Below are positions 24,771 through 37,400 of a stretch of 64,000 nucleotides of DNA, in pieces; position 1 is the stretch's first letter, and the number at the start of each line of letters is the position of its first letter. The position numbers and the translations under genes are program-made. Source of the stretch: Harmothoe impar (lineage: Eukaryota > Annelida > Polychaeta > Phyllodocida > Polynoidae). The notes below the pieces were generated by a model. The model worked only from the letters and a program-made list of their open reading frames with translations, was not told where the DNA came from and searched no databases. Location: contig OX381714.1 in the NCBI GenBank assembly GCA_947462335.1, forward strand, positions 22,726,618-22,790,617, read 5' to 3'.

Positions 24771-26280
24771 TAGAGATGAGCTAGTACAGATACAAGTGTA
24801 GCATTAAAGAATGTGGGAATTCCATAATGTAGTCCGTTACGTTGAAATAAATAATGTAATACCCCAACGTAAGCCGATCTATTAAGCAAATTTCAGATGT
24901 CAATCGGCTTGTAAATTTGTCTAAGAGTAGCGGGGGATCTTAACACCCAATTTCCTTGAATTGGCATATCAAACAGTTTAAGTCTAAAAGAAGGCCTTCA
25001 TTTTCACGATTTTGGAGTTAAACTACCAAAAGTACTAAAATGCCATAACATTTTTTCATGAGGGCCCAGAGCGCTTATAACATCGAATACGGTATAGCTC
25101 CCCATCAAACTAGGCGGTTGTTTTATCAGGGAGGTCACGGTTTGTGAGAGTTTTACTGTATCCTCATCCCGGGTGTACACTATGGGCATCCATGACGTGT
25201 GTCAGAGTGAGTAGCTGCACAGAAAGCACGTCCCGAGCACGCACCACGGGGGTCCTGTCAGCGTCTCTGCTCGCATAGCCTGTGTGGATGCTTGTGGCCG
25301 TGTCTCACCACTTTCAGCCAATGTGAACGTCTTTGACCGGATGCCATCTTTGACCGGGTGACGTCTTTGACTGGGTGCCATCTTTGACCTCCTCACAGGA
25401 AAAGGTGTATTTAGGGCAGGTGAAGAGATATATGGAGATATAACCACCGCCATTTTCTTTATTTTATCCCTTACATATCAAAGAAGAATTTTTTTTTTAA
25501 ATCTTATTTTTCATGGTGGCCGGTCAAAGATGGCACCTGGTCAAAGATGGCACCTGGTCAAAGATGAAACCCGGTCAAAAACGTTCACATTGGCCCAAGG
25601 TGGTGAGACAAAGCCTTGCACCGGTATTTTATATTGTAGTGTCCTCCTTGGGGAGAATATACAACATTGACTTAAAGATGCAGTTTTTTTGCGATTTCGT
25701 TTTTTGTAAAAGACAGATTTCTTGCCAAAGTCTTAAAGATGAGGCTTTTGAAATATTTATTTCAAAAACAATGCTCTAGAACAGGCGGAAAGCACATTGG
25801 CATATTTCACAATCCGACGGGTTTCACCATTGGAAACAATATTGTTTTACTATTGATAGGCTTTATAATGTTTTGGTGCCCCAAAATATCTCAAAGTAAC
25901 CTAAAGCGCACCTATTTCTGTGGCGGGGTCCAAATCTAGGAGCTATTATAATGGGAAATTGATGTCAGGAACCTAGACTGTGACATAAACTTATGATAAA
26001 GTATTCTTTATTGATGTTCATGATTGCTACATACCTAAATACTTGTATAGTCATTGTAACTTCTGGTACACATACGCGACACTTGTATTGATACCAAGGA
26101 AAATATCTACTTTGTTATGATGTTCTACTTTAGAAATTAAATCTGATGCTTATTAGATAAAGAAAGCTGCATATCAAAGCAAGGATTAAAGACGTTTAGT
26201 GAAGTAGCACTCACCTAAACAATGTATGTTATTTCTAGTAAAACTAAATTGAAATGATCTCACTCATTGTGTTTTATTTT
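24771..26280. other. Intergenic DNA between MED11 and the first Ngaro element
   Basis: No supported gene. It contains the inverted-repeat structure at 25293-25613 and a copy of GCTTATAACATCGAATACGG near 25074. Otherwise it is AT-rich DNA without visible structure. Confidence 0.5.
25293..25613. repeat. Inverted repeat whose arms are small tandem arrays
   Basis: The left arm (about 25293-25388) reads GTCTCACCAC, then CCAATGTGAACG, then three to four copies of a CTTTGACCGGGTGCCAT-like unit. The right arm (about 25519-25613) is its reverse complement, with GGTCAAAGATGGCACCT copies followed by CGTTCACATTGGCC and GGTGGTGAGAC. The spacer is about 130 bp. It looks like a foldback element whose arms contain a 17-18 bp minisatellite. 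Non-coding. Confidence 0.75.
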
Positions 26281-26422
26281 ATTGGTTAAAGGTAATTCTG
26301 GAGACTGAATAAAGTGCCCAATAAAGCAGAATACGTTATATGGACTTGGGCTGGATTTAACCTGCCTATTTATTATAATATATATATTGACTTTGACACA
26401 AGCCAACTAAGAGAAAAAAAAA

Positions 26423-26643
26423 AATTAGATAAATAACTAACCACAATATATAAGACAATGAAAGCGAGCAGGGAGCAGTCCCACCTCTCCGGGCGGTGCT
26501 GTGGCATAAACAAAGCCGGTAACCAACGTACACATGAAGCATAGCAACAGAACATAGGGGGCGCCCCTTACCGGGTAACACGGGTTTGGCGCGCGCGAAT
26601 GACCTTACCAATAGAGGAGACAAGAGACTCGTATCCAACCATT
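26423..26643 (-). repeat. Ngaro-1 A2 split direct repeat
   Basis: 221-bp copy of the 5' A1 repeat (30753-30973), including CGAGCAGGGAGCAGTCCCAC and GGTTTGGCGCGCGCGAATG. The two copies differ at a few bases. It is flanked on both sides by B repeats beginning GGTTAAAGGTAATTCTGG, as expected for this class. Confidence 0.9.
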
Positions 26644-26769
26644 GGTTAAAGGTAATTCTGGAGACTGAATAAAGCACAATACGTTATATGGACTTGGGCT
26701 GGATTTAACCTGCCAACACCCAGAATTACAAATAACCATACATACATGTATAATATAGAATCATTTTTT

Positions 26770-27742
26770 ACACATAGCGTCAACCACCATTTTATCCAAA
26801 TTAATTCTAGAAGATAAAGGCTTAGCCAAATAAATTAAAGCAGTAAGGCCAGCCCAAGGCTAGCCCAATCACCCGTTTGTCTAATATCCTCTAGCGGTAC
26901 GCCACAACTATGTAAAAAAGCAGCACCAGAACGCCTTAAAGAATGGCACCCAGCCCCTTTGACATCCATGTTGATAGCTGATAACAATCTCTTTAAATAA
27001 TTATTAAGTACCGGGTAGGTAAGTGGAACCAAAGCTCCAGAAACCTTTAACATGAAAACAGGTGAATCTCTGGTGGAAGATGGACAATCATTGAAATGGT
27101 TAGCTAACATAGTCGCTGCACATAAAGGTGAGCCTATAGCGTAAGTGAGAGGTACCAAATGTACACATTGACCATACTGGATCGTTTTAGAACTTGAGAT
27201 CCTTAGTAATACACCCCAAGGCATAAAAGTAAGAGAGCTCCTACGTAGGAGATGACCCTCCATTTTGAAATATTAGGTACAAGGTTACACTTCCTCAACA
27301 GGGAACGAAAGCTAGTGGCTATACACGCCCACATACATCTTTCATTTACACTCAGACAATCTACATGCATAAACATATTCAACAAATTCTCTAGCGTTAA
27401 AGTCACACGTGTAGGTACAGGATCACCTAGGAGTCTCCTGAGGCCTTTTAAGGTAGTTGAAAAAATAAAATTCAACCTAATACCCGAGACATCATAGCCA
27501 AAATACTTGTTTAAACTAATGACCCCAGATACATAATTATCAATGCTAACATAGCATAGAGAGTCTGACAGGAAAACAATGAACTTGCACATAACATCCA
27601 CAGTAGTTGGGACCACTGCCACCATGATTAGGGCGCAGAAAGAAATATACTTCTTCCACTGAGAGGCTTTTGTACGCCATGTGGACTCTGACCAACAGTA
27701 GGATCTAACTTTAGCTACTTTCGTCTCTAGCCTTCGTCGCAA
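26770..27742 (-). pseudogene. Ngaro-1 tyrosine recombinase, broken
   Basis: The N-terminal half is open from 27742 to about 27203 (FRSLLRKCNL contains the first catalytic arginine). The frame then shifts to one ending at 26835, with CHSLRRSGAAFL (H-x-x-R). A second shift near 26850 moves the segment with the catalytic tyrosine (ALIYLAKP) into another frame, which stops near 26770. The R-H-R-Y residues can be recognised but are not in one frame. Confidence 0.85.
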
Positions 27743-29442
27743 CAGGAGTACATCTGCAACAACACAAACCCATAGGGATTTTCATATTATTTTCATACAT
27801 GCGAAACAGAGCATCAGCAGTCACATTCATTTTTCCTGGGATATGTACACTTACAACATGACAATGAAACAATACACTCCACCAGAAAATTCTACGTAAT
27901 ATAGACAAAGCATAATTATTAGAGCTCTTTCCAGTATTCAGACCTGTGACAACTTGCGTATTATCAGAAAAGCAAACGGCACGACAGTTCCTCCAGGCAG
28001 GGCCCCACCTCCAGAGAGACTCCACTACCGGGTAAAGTTCTTGAACGTTTATGTTATCAGGTATGTCCTCCCCTGGGCAGTGTGACAGGTGGGTGTGGCT
28101 GTCACTCGCAGCATCTAAGTCCATGTTCCACATGCCTGCCAGCCAGTCTCTGCCCCATTGTCCTGTACCCTCCTACCCACCATCTTGGCTTCTCCATTAA
28201 ACCAAGTGGCGAAATCTCTCCACCATTGTAGGTCTAGAAAAAAGTTCTTGGTGAGGGTAATACGTCTCTTACCGGTAGTGAAACCAGATAATAAACCAAT
28301 AATTCTATGAGAAAAAGTTCTTCCACCTCTTACTACCGTAGAACAATGACCTATGATACCACATAGCCTCTGAATTTGCTTGCGTGTCGCCTGATGGCGA
28401 CCAGCAAAGAACGTGAGCTCCTCCTTCAACTTGGGTATTTTATCATCCGGTAGTAACAACTTCATCTGAACCGTGTCTATAATTATACCTAGATATTGTT
28501 GGACTCTGGAAGGTGACAGAACCTTTTTATAAGAAATATTAAACCCTAATGAACGTAGAAAAGAATGAAGGGCTAATTGAGCCTCCTTACATGATTAAAA
28601 ACTGTCACCGATCAGGAGAAAATCATCTAAATAACTATAACACTTGAACCTGTTAGCGTTCATATACCTAGTGACAGCGTCAGTCAAATTGTTAAATATA
28701 TATGGGGATGCACGAGCCCCAAACGACAGAAAATTATCCTCTATGTACACGTCTTGACCACCCACACTCCAGGACAGACCTTGGAACTTTCTATCACCGG
28801 GACGAATCATACAGGTACGGTAGGCAGCCTCTATGTCTGTTACCGCCAAAAAACAGTTTGGGGTTAGGCTCTCACATATCTCGTCAATACTACAAAACTT
28901 GAAATTATTAAAGGTGCTCGACATATAATTATTAATAGAAATGCCCTCAGGTCTGCTAGCGTCAGTGATGGGACAATATCCACCAGAAGACTTCTCAACA
29001 GCCCCCAGGGCATGTACCCAGTGTGGCTTCCTATCTACAATACTGAGTTTACCGGTACTAACCTCCTTCAAAATAATATCATTCATGAAACCAAACGCGT
29101 CCCCTGTAGCAGAGGCATAATTAACACATTCATATGAAGGGATATCAACCAAAGGATCCACGATTTTGAAACCATGCATAACCCCGTCCAATAGGAACAA
29201 GCTGTCAGGATCCCATGCACCGTATACATCATTATCCCCCCCGACAACATATTCTTCCAACCACAAGGCTTAAACTGTGACTGGACCTTAGATACATTAT
29301 GTACACAATTAATATCCCACAAGGGACTATAATCCAAATAAGCTATAAGTAAGTCACTGATACTGTCCATACATATAACTTTGTCGTCGCGGACCAAGCC
29401 GAAAGTGTCAACATCACAGGTGCGCTCCTTGCCGGAGTCCAT
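27711..29442 (-). pseudogene. Ngaro-1 reverse transcriptase-RNase H, broken
   Basis: Similarity to the Ngaro-2 polymerase is continuous but the frame is not. A single-base shift lies near 29245-29265. The RT core with SYLDDFLLIG is in the 28595-29266 frame, which ends in an in-frame TAA (about 28594) before SCKEAQLALHS. The RNase H region resumes by 28465 but lacks the first catalytic block (HTDAATTVGWG in Ngaro-2), and the rest (INVQELYP, SDNTQVVTGLNTG) is in another frame to 27711. An inactive relic. Confidence 0.85.
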
Positions 29443-29475
29443 CTGTACCCCCCCCCCCTGCTGCTGATGGGGGTT

Positions 29476-30744
29476 TTAAGAGGTGTAACCTTGGTTGAGA
29501 CCTTGATTCTGTTGGTAGTATGAAGACTGTGTCGGCCTGTTCTGCTGCTGCTGTCCCTGTTGAACGCCATTGTTGTAGCTGCAACCCCCTTTAGCCCTAT
29601 GTGAGCCTCGGCACACGCAACAGACATGTTGTTTATGGCATGGGTTGTATTGACAAGAAGTAAAGTTCCAACTAGCACAGACGTCGTCCGGGCACCATAT
29701 TCTCGGCGTGGAAGGCTTGCTGGAGCCACCTGGCTTCCCGTTTTGAGACGAACCCTGGAGGAGCCGCATGGCTTCTACATAAGCCTTCGTGCTTTCGATA
29801 CCAAAGTGAGTGGCATTGGCAGTGTGTTCTGCCGCTGTAAACCTGACCTCTCCCGAAGCCACTTTGGATGTAACGTCATGTTCATATCTGGCCACTGCCT
29901 TGGGCATGTAGGTAGGTCTGATCTCCTTTAGGGTGATGTACTTAAAGTGTTCCAAATACCCCTGAACGTCGAACCGAGCGTCGTTTGCTTTAATGATGCA
30001 CTCAGTCACACACACCATACCGTATACTAATTCTCTATAAGACATCTCCTCATAGCTTTTATCTAAAGGTAGATGAAAATCTGGACGGATCCAATGTCGT
30101 GATCGCTTTCTGCAGGCCGATTCACTCGTCCAATGGAAGCCAGACATGCCACTACCCTCACCTTGCATGGGTAATCCAGTGTTGTTGACATCTGAAGTTG
30201 CCAACCCTAGAGCCTGTAAGCCTAAACCAACAGACTCCAAGCCAGCTTGAAGAGTTGTCGCTGCTGTCGTGCTGCCTCCTGAAGCCAAAGCCAACGATCC
30301 ATCTGCGTAGAACAGTTGACGCTGGAAGCCATGCTCACCCTCCAGCGTCCATCCGGTCCCCGGGGTCTTAGGCTTAAACCCTGGAGGCGGTACAACTGGC
30401 TTCTGCGCGTCCGGCTTGCTACCCGATCCGCCATCTTGGCCCGAAGCCAACTGCTCCTTTAGCTTTGCGTTCTGAAGGTTAATCGCTGCCAACCGCTCCT
30501 CCATTGACTGCATCTCTAGCTTACGCTTTAATATGGCCTGCTTCTCCTCTGCCAGTTTAAGTTGCAGAGAGACATTCTGTTCCCGATCCATGGCTGGTGA
30601 CCCCGGCTCCTCCGCCTTGCATAATTCGAAGGCTTCGTCTTCCTCCTCGTCCAACCCACCTTTAGAGTGTGTGGGTTTAGCACATTGGGGACACGCCGAT
30701 TTACGATGGTCATAAACAAAGGCGCAGCTCTTGCAGGGCTGCAT
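29476..30744 (-). CDS. Ngaro-1 gag-like protein
   Basis: Open frame of about 422 codons, starting at the ATG at 30744 (MQPCKSCAF). An upstream in-frame start only reads the terminal repeat. Visible parts: an N-terminal zinc-binding motif (CKSC...CPQC); a charged coiled-coil-like stretch (about residues 65-110); the shared gag block YEEMSYRELVYGMVCVTECI; a second cysteine/histidine cluster (CPDDVC, CQYNPCHKQHVCCVC); and a Q/N-rich tail. The domain order matches the Ngaro-2 gag at 50653-52494. It presumably binds the element RNA. Confidence 0.8.
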   Translation of the reverse strand: MQPCKSCAFVYDHRKSACPQCAKPTHSKGGLDEEEDEAFELCKAEEPGSPAMDREQNVSLQLKLAEEKQAILKRKLEMQSMEERLAAINLQNAKLKEQLASGQDGGSGSKPDAQKPVVPPPGFKPKTPGTGWTLEGEHGFQRQLFYADGSLALASGGSTTAATTLQAGLESVGLGLQALGLATSDVNNTGLPMQGEGSGMSGFHWTSESACRKRSRHWIRPDFHLPLDKSYEEMSYRELVYGMVCVTECIIKANDARFDVQGYLEHFKYITLKEIRPTYMPKAVARYEHDVTSKVASGEVRFTAAEHTANATHFGIESTKAYVEAMRLLQGSSQNGKPGGSSKPSTPRIWCPDDVCASWNFTSCQYNPCHKQHVCCVCRGSHRAKGGCSYNNGVQQGQQQQNRPTQSSYYQQNQGLNQGYTS

Positions 30745-30752
30745 GGCTGTGG

Positions 30753-30973
30753 AATTAGATAAATAACTAACCACAATATATAAGACAATGAAAGCGAGCA
30801 GGGAGCAGTCCCACCTCTCCGGGCGGCGCTCTGGCATAAACAAAGCCGGTAACCAACGTACACATGAAGCATAGCAACAGAACATAGAGGGCGCCCCTTA
30901 CCGGGTAACACGGGTTTGGCGCGCGCGAATGACCTGACCAATAGAGGAGACAAGAGACTCGTATCCAACCATT
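30753..30973 (-). repeat. Ngaro-1 A1 split direct repeat
   Basis: 5' end of Ngaro-1 in its own orientation. Reading through it gives about 47 extra codons in front of the true gag start, and the same peptide appears from A2, which shows that it is repeat sequence rather than protein. Confidence 0.9.
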
Positions 30974-31460
30974 TATTTTTTAATTTTGTGTTAAATTATG
31001 CAGCTTGAAGTATCGTAAAAATGACATTTATGGCATACAAGTAAGCTTAATATTAAAATCAGGAGAACAGCGTTTTCATAGGGGAGGTGTAGTCCCAACG
31101 TTCTACAGACCTAGTCCTACAACTCTTGTCAGAAACGACACTTTCAAATCTTTTAGGAATACTAGTCCGTTTCCTTCAATCTCTTTCCTTAGATTGTATT
31201 TATAAGTTTCCTACAGAAATTGCCCAACATTTTAAGATTTCCTACTTTTGTTCTAGAATTGATGCATCATTTAGTGCATCATTTCGTCGTTTCGGCTGTG
31301 TGTCATTCCCTGTTGATTGGGCAAGATGATTGAATAAATGCAGCACTCGCAAATTACTCACTAGGTCTGCATTAATGCATCATGGTAAACTGGTATACTA
31401 TAGTGCATTAAAGCACTATGCGGCCCTTAAAAAGTTGATAAACTAAATCCATTAATTAAC
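30974..31460. other. DNA between Ngaro-1 and the lectin gene
   Basis: No supported gene. It is downstream of the lectin gene stop codon and should include its 3'UTR. TGATGCATCATTTAGTGCATC (quoted in part) near 31261 and TTAATGCATCATGG near 31372 resemble blocks in the gene C insertion (about 10700-10880). Confidence 0.4.
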
Positions 31461-34400
31461 TTATGACAACTGGTACCACTTTTCCACACCAGTGACCTTG
31501 AGTTCATTGACGTTGTCCTTGTCATACATGTGGCACTGCCTAGTGTCCTGTGTGTAGTAGAAGCGGTGGCACAGCGGCCGGGCTGTACACATAACGCCAC
31601 ACTGTATGGCCGACCTCACCTGTACGGTGCCAATAAGGGACCCGCTATGGCCGCTCACCCCTGCCGCCATACCATGGAAGTGCAGACCAACTGGAGACAA
31701 AACAAAGGCAAATGATTTATTATAAAGTTCTTTTTTTTATCAATGAGGGCAAGCAGGGAAAACACCCCATCATATCTATGAGAGTTCTTTTTTCATATGA
31801 AAATACAATAACTCAACAGGGACAGCATGGGTGTATTAACCATGTAGGTGGGTATACTGTATAAATGCAGCAATGGTGAGAACCCCCCCCCCCCCAGCTC
31901 TGACACGATACAAGCAAAGGGCACGACAAGGTAGCCTCTCAGGATGCATGCACCCTATGATAAATGCTGTAAACGATTTTTTCTTACTCTGTAAATTTTG
32001 ATATGGAACAAAAAACAAAAATTGTTTTTCAGTTACTACCAAGAGACTAAAATGAAAATCTTCCATTTAGAATAATTGAATAGTATTTATGGCAGCCAGA
32101 AAGTAATATGTGCCAATTTCCCATAAAGAACGTTTCATTTACATTACAAATAAAAGAATGTTAGCACCAAAGATGGATTAATTCTCAGGAGACTACTGCA
32201 TTCTCCATCAAAAAGTACCCTGTTGTGCTGATCACGCTTTTAAAAGGCATGCTAAAGGTATTGCTAAATGTCAGGGTCTAGTGCAACAGCAGCATGGATT
32301 ATTTGCTATCAACATATATAGTAGGGGTTCCACGGAGAAATACTCATTTGGCAATATAACCCATTGACTTTGGCTTGTACCGGTAATGGTAATATTATTA
32401 CTATGTCAATGACATCAGTACCTATACTGCAAATAATACCGGACCACACTGTGCATAGGCGTATAACCGGGCGTACAACAAACTGTAAACCAGTGTAGTG
32501 GTTCGGAATCTCAGAAAGAGAACAAGAACGTCAGTTTCCAAGTGCGAAGTAGAAAGCGTGTTTTATTCAACGTATCCCTATTACAATTGAATCTAGTCTT
32601 AACCCGAAGGGTAAGACGGAGCAGTCCTGGTTCAATCTAGTGATTGGGGTAGGGTAATGCTGGGAGTCAGCCGGGCCTGCACTGACTGGCGACTATACGA
32701 GGAGGGGAGGTTTATATACCCCCTTTGGATGTGAAATGGACATGGTCACGTGTCGGTTGGCTCCCGCCTGAAACGTGGTGCGCAGTACCCGAGAGAGGAC
32801 AGTCGCCCCCTCTGGGATACCGCCCACACTAACGCCAGGCGGGAACAACCCGAACTTAACCCTCCTCGGTCACCTGGATATAAATGATTACCGTAGTAAA
32901 CCCCTACACTACCCCCCCTAGACAACACTAGGTGTGGTAAAAACCTGAGTAGTAGACTCATAATAAAATAGTTTGACAACCAGAAGTAGTTTGTCTATAC
33001 ACTATACACAAAGGGTTTTACTACCATTAGTCATATGTAATATATGATGAACAATATTAATGGAATTAAGGCATTACACTGTCATAGAAACCTTATGATA
33101 TGACTTTTACGTTAAGTAGTACCCGAAGTAGTTACTAACAGTTTGTAACTATCTTTTGATAGGAAATACATATATAGTCCTGATAAGGACCTTTAAAAAT
33201 ATGATCGGCAAGTGTACCAATTCCGAAGAATTATTACCAGTCCTAAAAAGGACTCACAAGCCTAAAAAAAAAAAAAAAATTACATAGGGATACATGATAA
33301 CTTCTCTCCGCACCAGAATCAAAATTTTTTATCACCTCCGTTTTCCATAACAAAATATATCTACGACTAGATATACATACTCTTATTTACATCCACCCGA
33401 AGTGGTCAACGTTTGAACACAGTTATGGTTTATACAGATCTTTGGTAATATCCTGAGTATCATAAACTATCGTAGTGTATCAGCACCATAAATATATATA
33501 TTAGAAACATGGACGAGAATGTACGTTTTAATAAATAATCTGGAACTGGAGCGGTATACTGCAGAACCTCACAAAAGTGCTATGGCGACTTAAAAAGTCG
33601 GGTACTGGGCTGATCTCCGGATCTGCTTCGGGACGAGTACGTGAGGTGCTCTCCTCTTCATCTTGGACGACTGAGTGAGTTGCTCTCCTCTTCATCTTGG
33701 ACGACTGAGTGAGGTGCTCTCCTCTTCATCTTGGACGACTGAGTGAGGTGCTCTCCTCTTCGGGTCTACCAGCAAATGGTAGACTCCTGTAGGTGCAATG
33801 TTTGTTTAAACGTTTACATATGTGGAAATATTATTAACACTTGGTATGTATATCATTACCTCAGAACCTAAGGGTTCTTTTAATATGAAGGGGTAGTCCC
33901 TTCATATTTACCTTCGGCTTCCCTAGCCGAAGAGTTCCTGAAACAGCTACAGCTGTATTCAGTTAACCCGAAGGAGCTTTGTTTCAGCCTTCGGGTACCT
34001 CCTTCTTTTGGATGGCCTCTTTCAGCTGATCCAGGCTCCCATCCCAGTCCGAGAATTTTATCCCGAGGCAAACTTTAAATTTGGCCTTCATCTCCCAAAT
34101 TTCTTCCTGGAGATCCTTACACTCCTCTCGGACTGTAGCTTCCAGCACAGCGGCTTTGTCCCGCTGTGCTTCCAAGAACCTAGTCTTGGTAACTACCTCA
34201 TCGGCAGTGTCCTTCTGAAGGCTCTCCTTTTCCTTCCGGTGACACTTCCTGACCCCCCCAATGAAGTGTTGTAGCACCCTCTTGTGGTAATCCTCAGCCA
34301 TCACCCGCTGTTCCCTCTGGAAGTCATCCAGAATCTCCTGTCCGATCTGATTGGACAGCGGAGCATCCTTAGGAAAATTGGATGCTATTGGCGCTACACT

Positions 34401-37400
34401 AAGAGTGGCCGCAGGTTTCTCCTTCTTAGGTTTGACCTCCTGAGTTTTAACAGGAGGATCTACGGTTGGTTTCCCAACCTCAGTCGGCTTCCCTGGTGGT
34501 GGAACCGGCTTATGGGGTGGTGTCGCCGGAGCTGGCACTGGACCTTTTTGTGGCGGAGGAGGTGGTTTCATAGTCTCTCCATCCGGCCCAGTGATCCGGT
34601 GAGCAGGCCTAAATGCCTTGTGTGATGGCGGCTGTTGTTGGTGCCGCGAAGCATCCCTACCGGCATGCTTTAACACCTGCTGGTGTATTCCCGAAGGGGC
34701 GGCTGGTTCCGCTCGTCCCGAAGCAGATGAAGGTCTGCTTGTCGGGCCTCCTCGGTACCCGGTGTCGGGTAGGACACCCCCCTGGGTAGACGAGGTGGAC
34801 GCCACATGTCGCACCAAGTCGTACCAGGACCGGGAGGGTTCCTCCCCAGGACTCCTGCGTCCCCGTCGGGCCAGCTCCCTATCAATCTCCCTCTGGTGAG
34901 CGAGTTCATTCTCGCGCCTTCCGGTATCTTGGGGGGTCTGGCCGAGCGTCTGAGACTCCTGTCCAGGCGCCAAGTCCATCTCCGGATAGTCAGTAGATCT
35001 ATCCGCAGATGCCTCATAGCTACGACCACTATGAGAGGACTCCGTGTAATAACGGGAGTCAATCTCCTCAAGGCTGAGGGTCCCTCCTCTTCTTACATGA
35101 GTAGCCGGGCTGGTGGACCGAGAACGTCCCCGATCTCCTCTCGGCTGCTCTACCCGACTTCGGTAGTAGTCCCTCGGGTCGGGTTCTCTCCCACCTCTCC
35201 CCCGGCCTCGATTGGCAGACCGACGGAACATCTCTGGTGGGTATTGGTCCGGATCCAAGTCAAACTTCCGTGGACCCGGGACCTTCGCAAACCTCGCTAC
35301 TGTGAGCTTCGATTTGCTTTCTGCTACCTCGCAGAAATACGCCTTAGAAGAATTAAGGCTCTTCGGATCCTTCTTCATGACATCTTTGAACGCGTCTATC
35401 ACGCGTTCATGCAGGGCCATTACCTTGGCTCTGGCCTCTCCGCCTCCAATATTATGGAGCACGGTCATATGCTTGATTAGGCGTCCACGCCTAGGATGTA
35501 GGTGACCCGAACAGGTAGTGGTACCTGCCCCCTCCGGATCGCACTGGTACACCACATAGTGATGGGTGTGGTTCTCCACTAAGTGGCGCAGGTACCTTGC
35601 CTTAGTGGTGAAGGACACCTGTAATTCCAGAGATGACTGGCATTTCTGGAATGGACACTCAAGGTGGTCCCTGTCCCAATGTCGGACGGCCCAGCGGATC
35701 TTTGCCTTCTGATCCCTGGTATAATAGGTTTCCGGGAAGAAATCTATTTTCTTGAGCCAGTCCTCGTAGAACTCGCTCACGAGAGGATCCATTTGGGTGG
35801 CTCTACACCAATCCTCATCGTCGGATCTCCCATTCAAATTTATGCTGGGCGGGATGGAGAAACGCCCTGATCCTTTTGCGCATTTCCCCCAGTAGGAGGG
35901 AATGAATCCCTGAAATCCACCTCTGGCGTTATTCCAGATGTGTTTTTCCAGGGCAGATCCCGACTCACTTCCCGAGCTGACGTCGGACTGATGTCCAGCA
36001 GCCACCTTCGGGTCGGGCGTCGGGTCGGATTGGGTGACTGTGGTCGCCGGATCCGTCGTCTGGGAAGGAGATTTTGGAGCCGCAATGTCCATATCGTCCT
36101 CCCCTGTAGCAGACTTCCCTTGGGAAGTACTGCTCGTATCAGATTTATCTGATACTGACCCATCGGTCATAATCCGCTGGGCGTCTGGTACTCTCTTTAA
36201 CCGGGCTGACTCATTCCTCAGGGCTTGGCGACCCCGAGGCTGGACAAAAGGGGATTCACCTTTTGCAACTACCACAGTCCGGATATCCTGACTGTGGGGA
36301 CTGCTAGTGCGGGTTACAGAGTCACCCCTTCGGATGTCCCTGCTGGCCTTTGCTGCAGCGTTCTCCTCTGCCTGAGTCAAACTCTTAGTCCGAGTCTTGA
36401 CCATTTCCTCCACCGTCTCGACTATTGCTTCGTGACGGCTGAGGCCCTTCTCCGCCATGATTGTTTTCATGCGGTTATAGTCTATCTTATAGACCTCGTA
36501 GGATAAGTTGGACCGTATTAAGTCCCTATATCCTTCAACCGATTTCGGTTCCAACATCCCTACTGGGTTGTATCTGCGGTAGCAAGCTACAGCAAGGGTA
36601 GTGGCGCCGAGGTACACACACCCCGACGTCGGCCATCTCGGCGTCAAACAAGCCCTTCCGAAGTGCTTTACACACCCGGAGGCCTTGCTGTAGATTCTCC
36701 CAGGTGCTAAACCACTCTGGGGGCATGATGCGGAGAGCTCCCGCATCAATAAATTCTTGCAACATATCCACTATGTCGTTCGGGATAGGTCTAGGTAGGC
36801 CTATCTCCGTGGCGGACATTACGTCCGGGTGGAGATTCATCTCCCTCCCATCGTAGCAACTCTTACCAGTTGACTTCACCAGTCTAACTGGCTTCTCATC
36901 CTTCGGGTGGTTATCCGGGTCGATGTTCGGATTCCCACACATGTCCCACGTATCCTTTAGATGTTGGGCCTCTTCCTTCTCTATTTTTAGAGCAAGAAGA
37001 TGATCTTTTTCATGAAGACTCCTTCGTTCAGCCTCAGTGAGGGCTGATCCAGACGTGGATACATCCATGTCTTCCTCTCCGAGGAGTTGCTCCTCGGAGA
37101 GAGTAACAGGGCTGGCGGCACCAGCACTGTCTTCATGGGGCAGCTCGGCCATGTTGTGTGGCCGGTCCCCTCCGCCCAACTCGAGCTGCCGTGAGGCCAT
37201 GCGGGGTTGGGCGCTCTTATTTCTACTAAATAAGAGTCCTATCTAATACTACAGGTCTTTGTGGAGGACCTGTTCTCCTTTTTGAAACGTATTCACCTAC
37301 TTTTGACGCTTGAATTCGGTTCCTATTAGATCCTCCTCGTTGGCCAGCACACCGTGCCGGCGAAGATTCGAAATCTAATGAACCAAAACGACCCCTTTGC

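Larger units (their letters stand above)
26281..30973 (-). mobile_element. Ngaro-type tyrosine-recombinase retrotransposon, decayed copy (Ngaro-1)
   Basis: Split direct repeats in minus orientation define the element: A1 at 30973-30753 (221 bp), then gag, RT-RNase H and YR frames, then B1 at about 26715-26641, A2 at 26643-26423 (221 bp, nearly identical to A1) and B2 at about 26366-26281 (B1 plus a small internal insertion). This A1-ORFs-B1-A2-B2 plan is that of the Ngaro/PAT branch of YR retrotransposons, which integrate as circles using a tyrosine recombinase rather than a DDE integrase. The gag frame is open. RT-RNase H and YR are broken by frameshifts, an in-frame stop and a deletion, so this copy is not autonomous. 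Confidence 0.9.

Noticed and set aside
24162..24889. Long minus-strand and plus-strand ORFs across the minisatellite (up to 195 codons, His/Pro/Thr-rich)
   Set aside because: They are open in several frames only because a 56/57-bp unit without stops in those frames is repeated; there are no splice or start signals and no protein family.
26366..26677. 103-codon minus-strand ORF in the A2 repeat
   Set aside because: The same peptide is read from A1 in front of gag; it is terminal-repeat sequence rather than a protein.
34806..35480. 224-codon plus-strand ORF
   Set aside because: Antisense shadow of the 921-codon gypsy 3' frame.
33984..36749. Gypsy 3' frame considered as a retroviral envelope
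   Set aside because: No signal peptide, no transmembrane anchor and no fusion-peptide-like segment; charged and zinc-finger-like instead.
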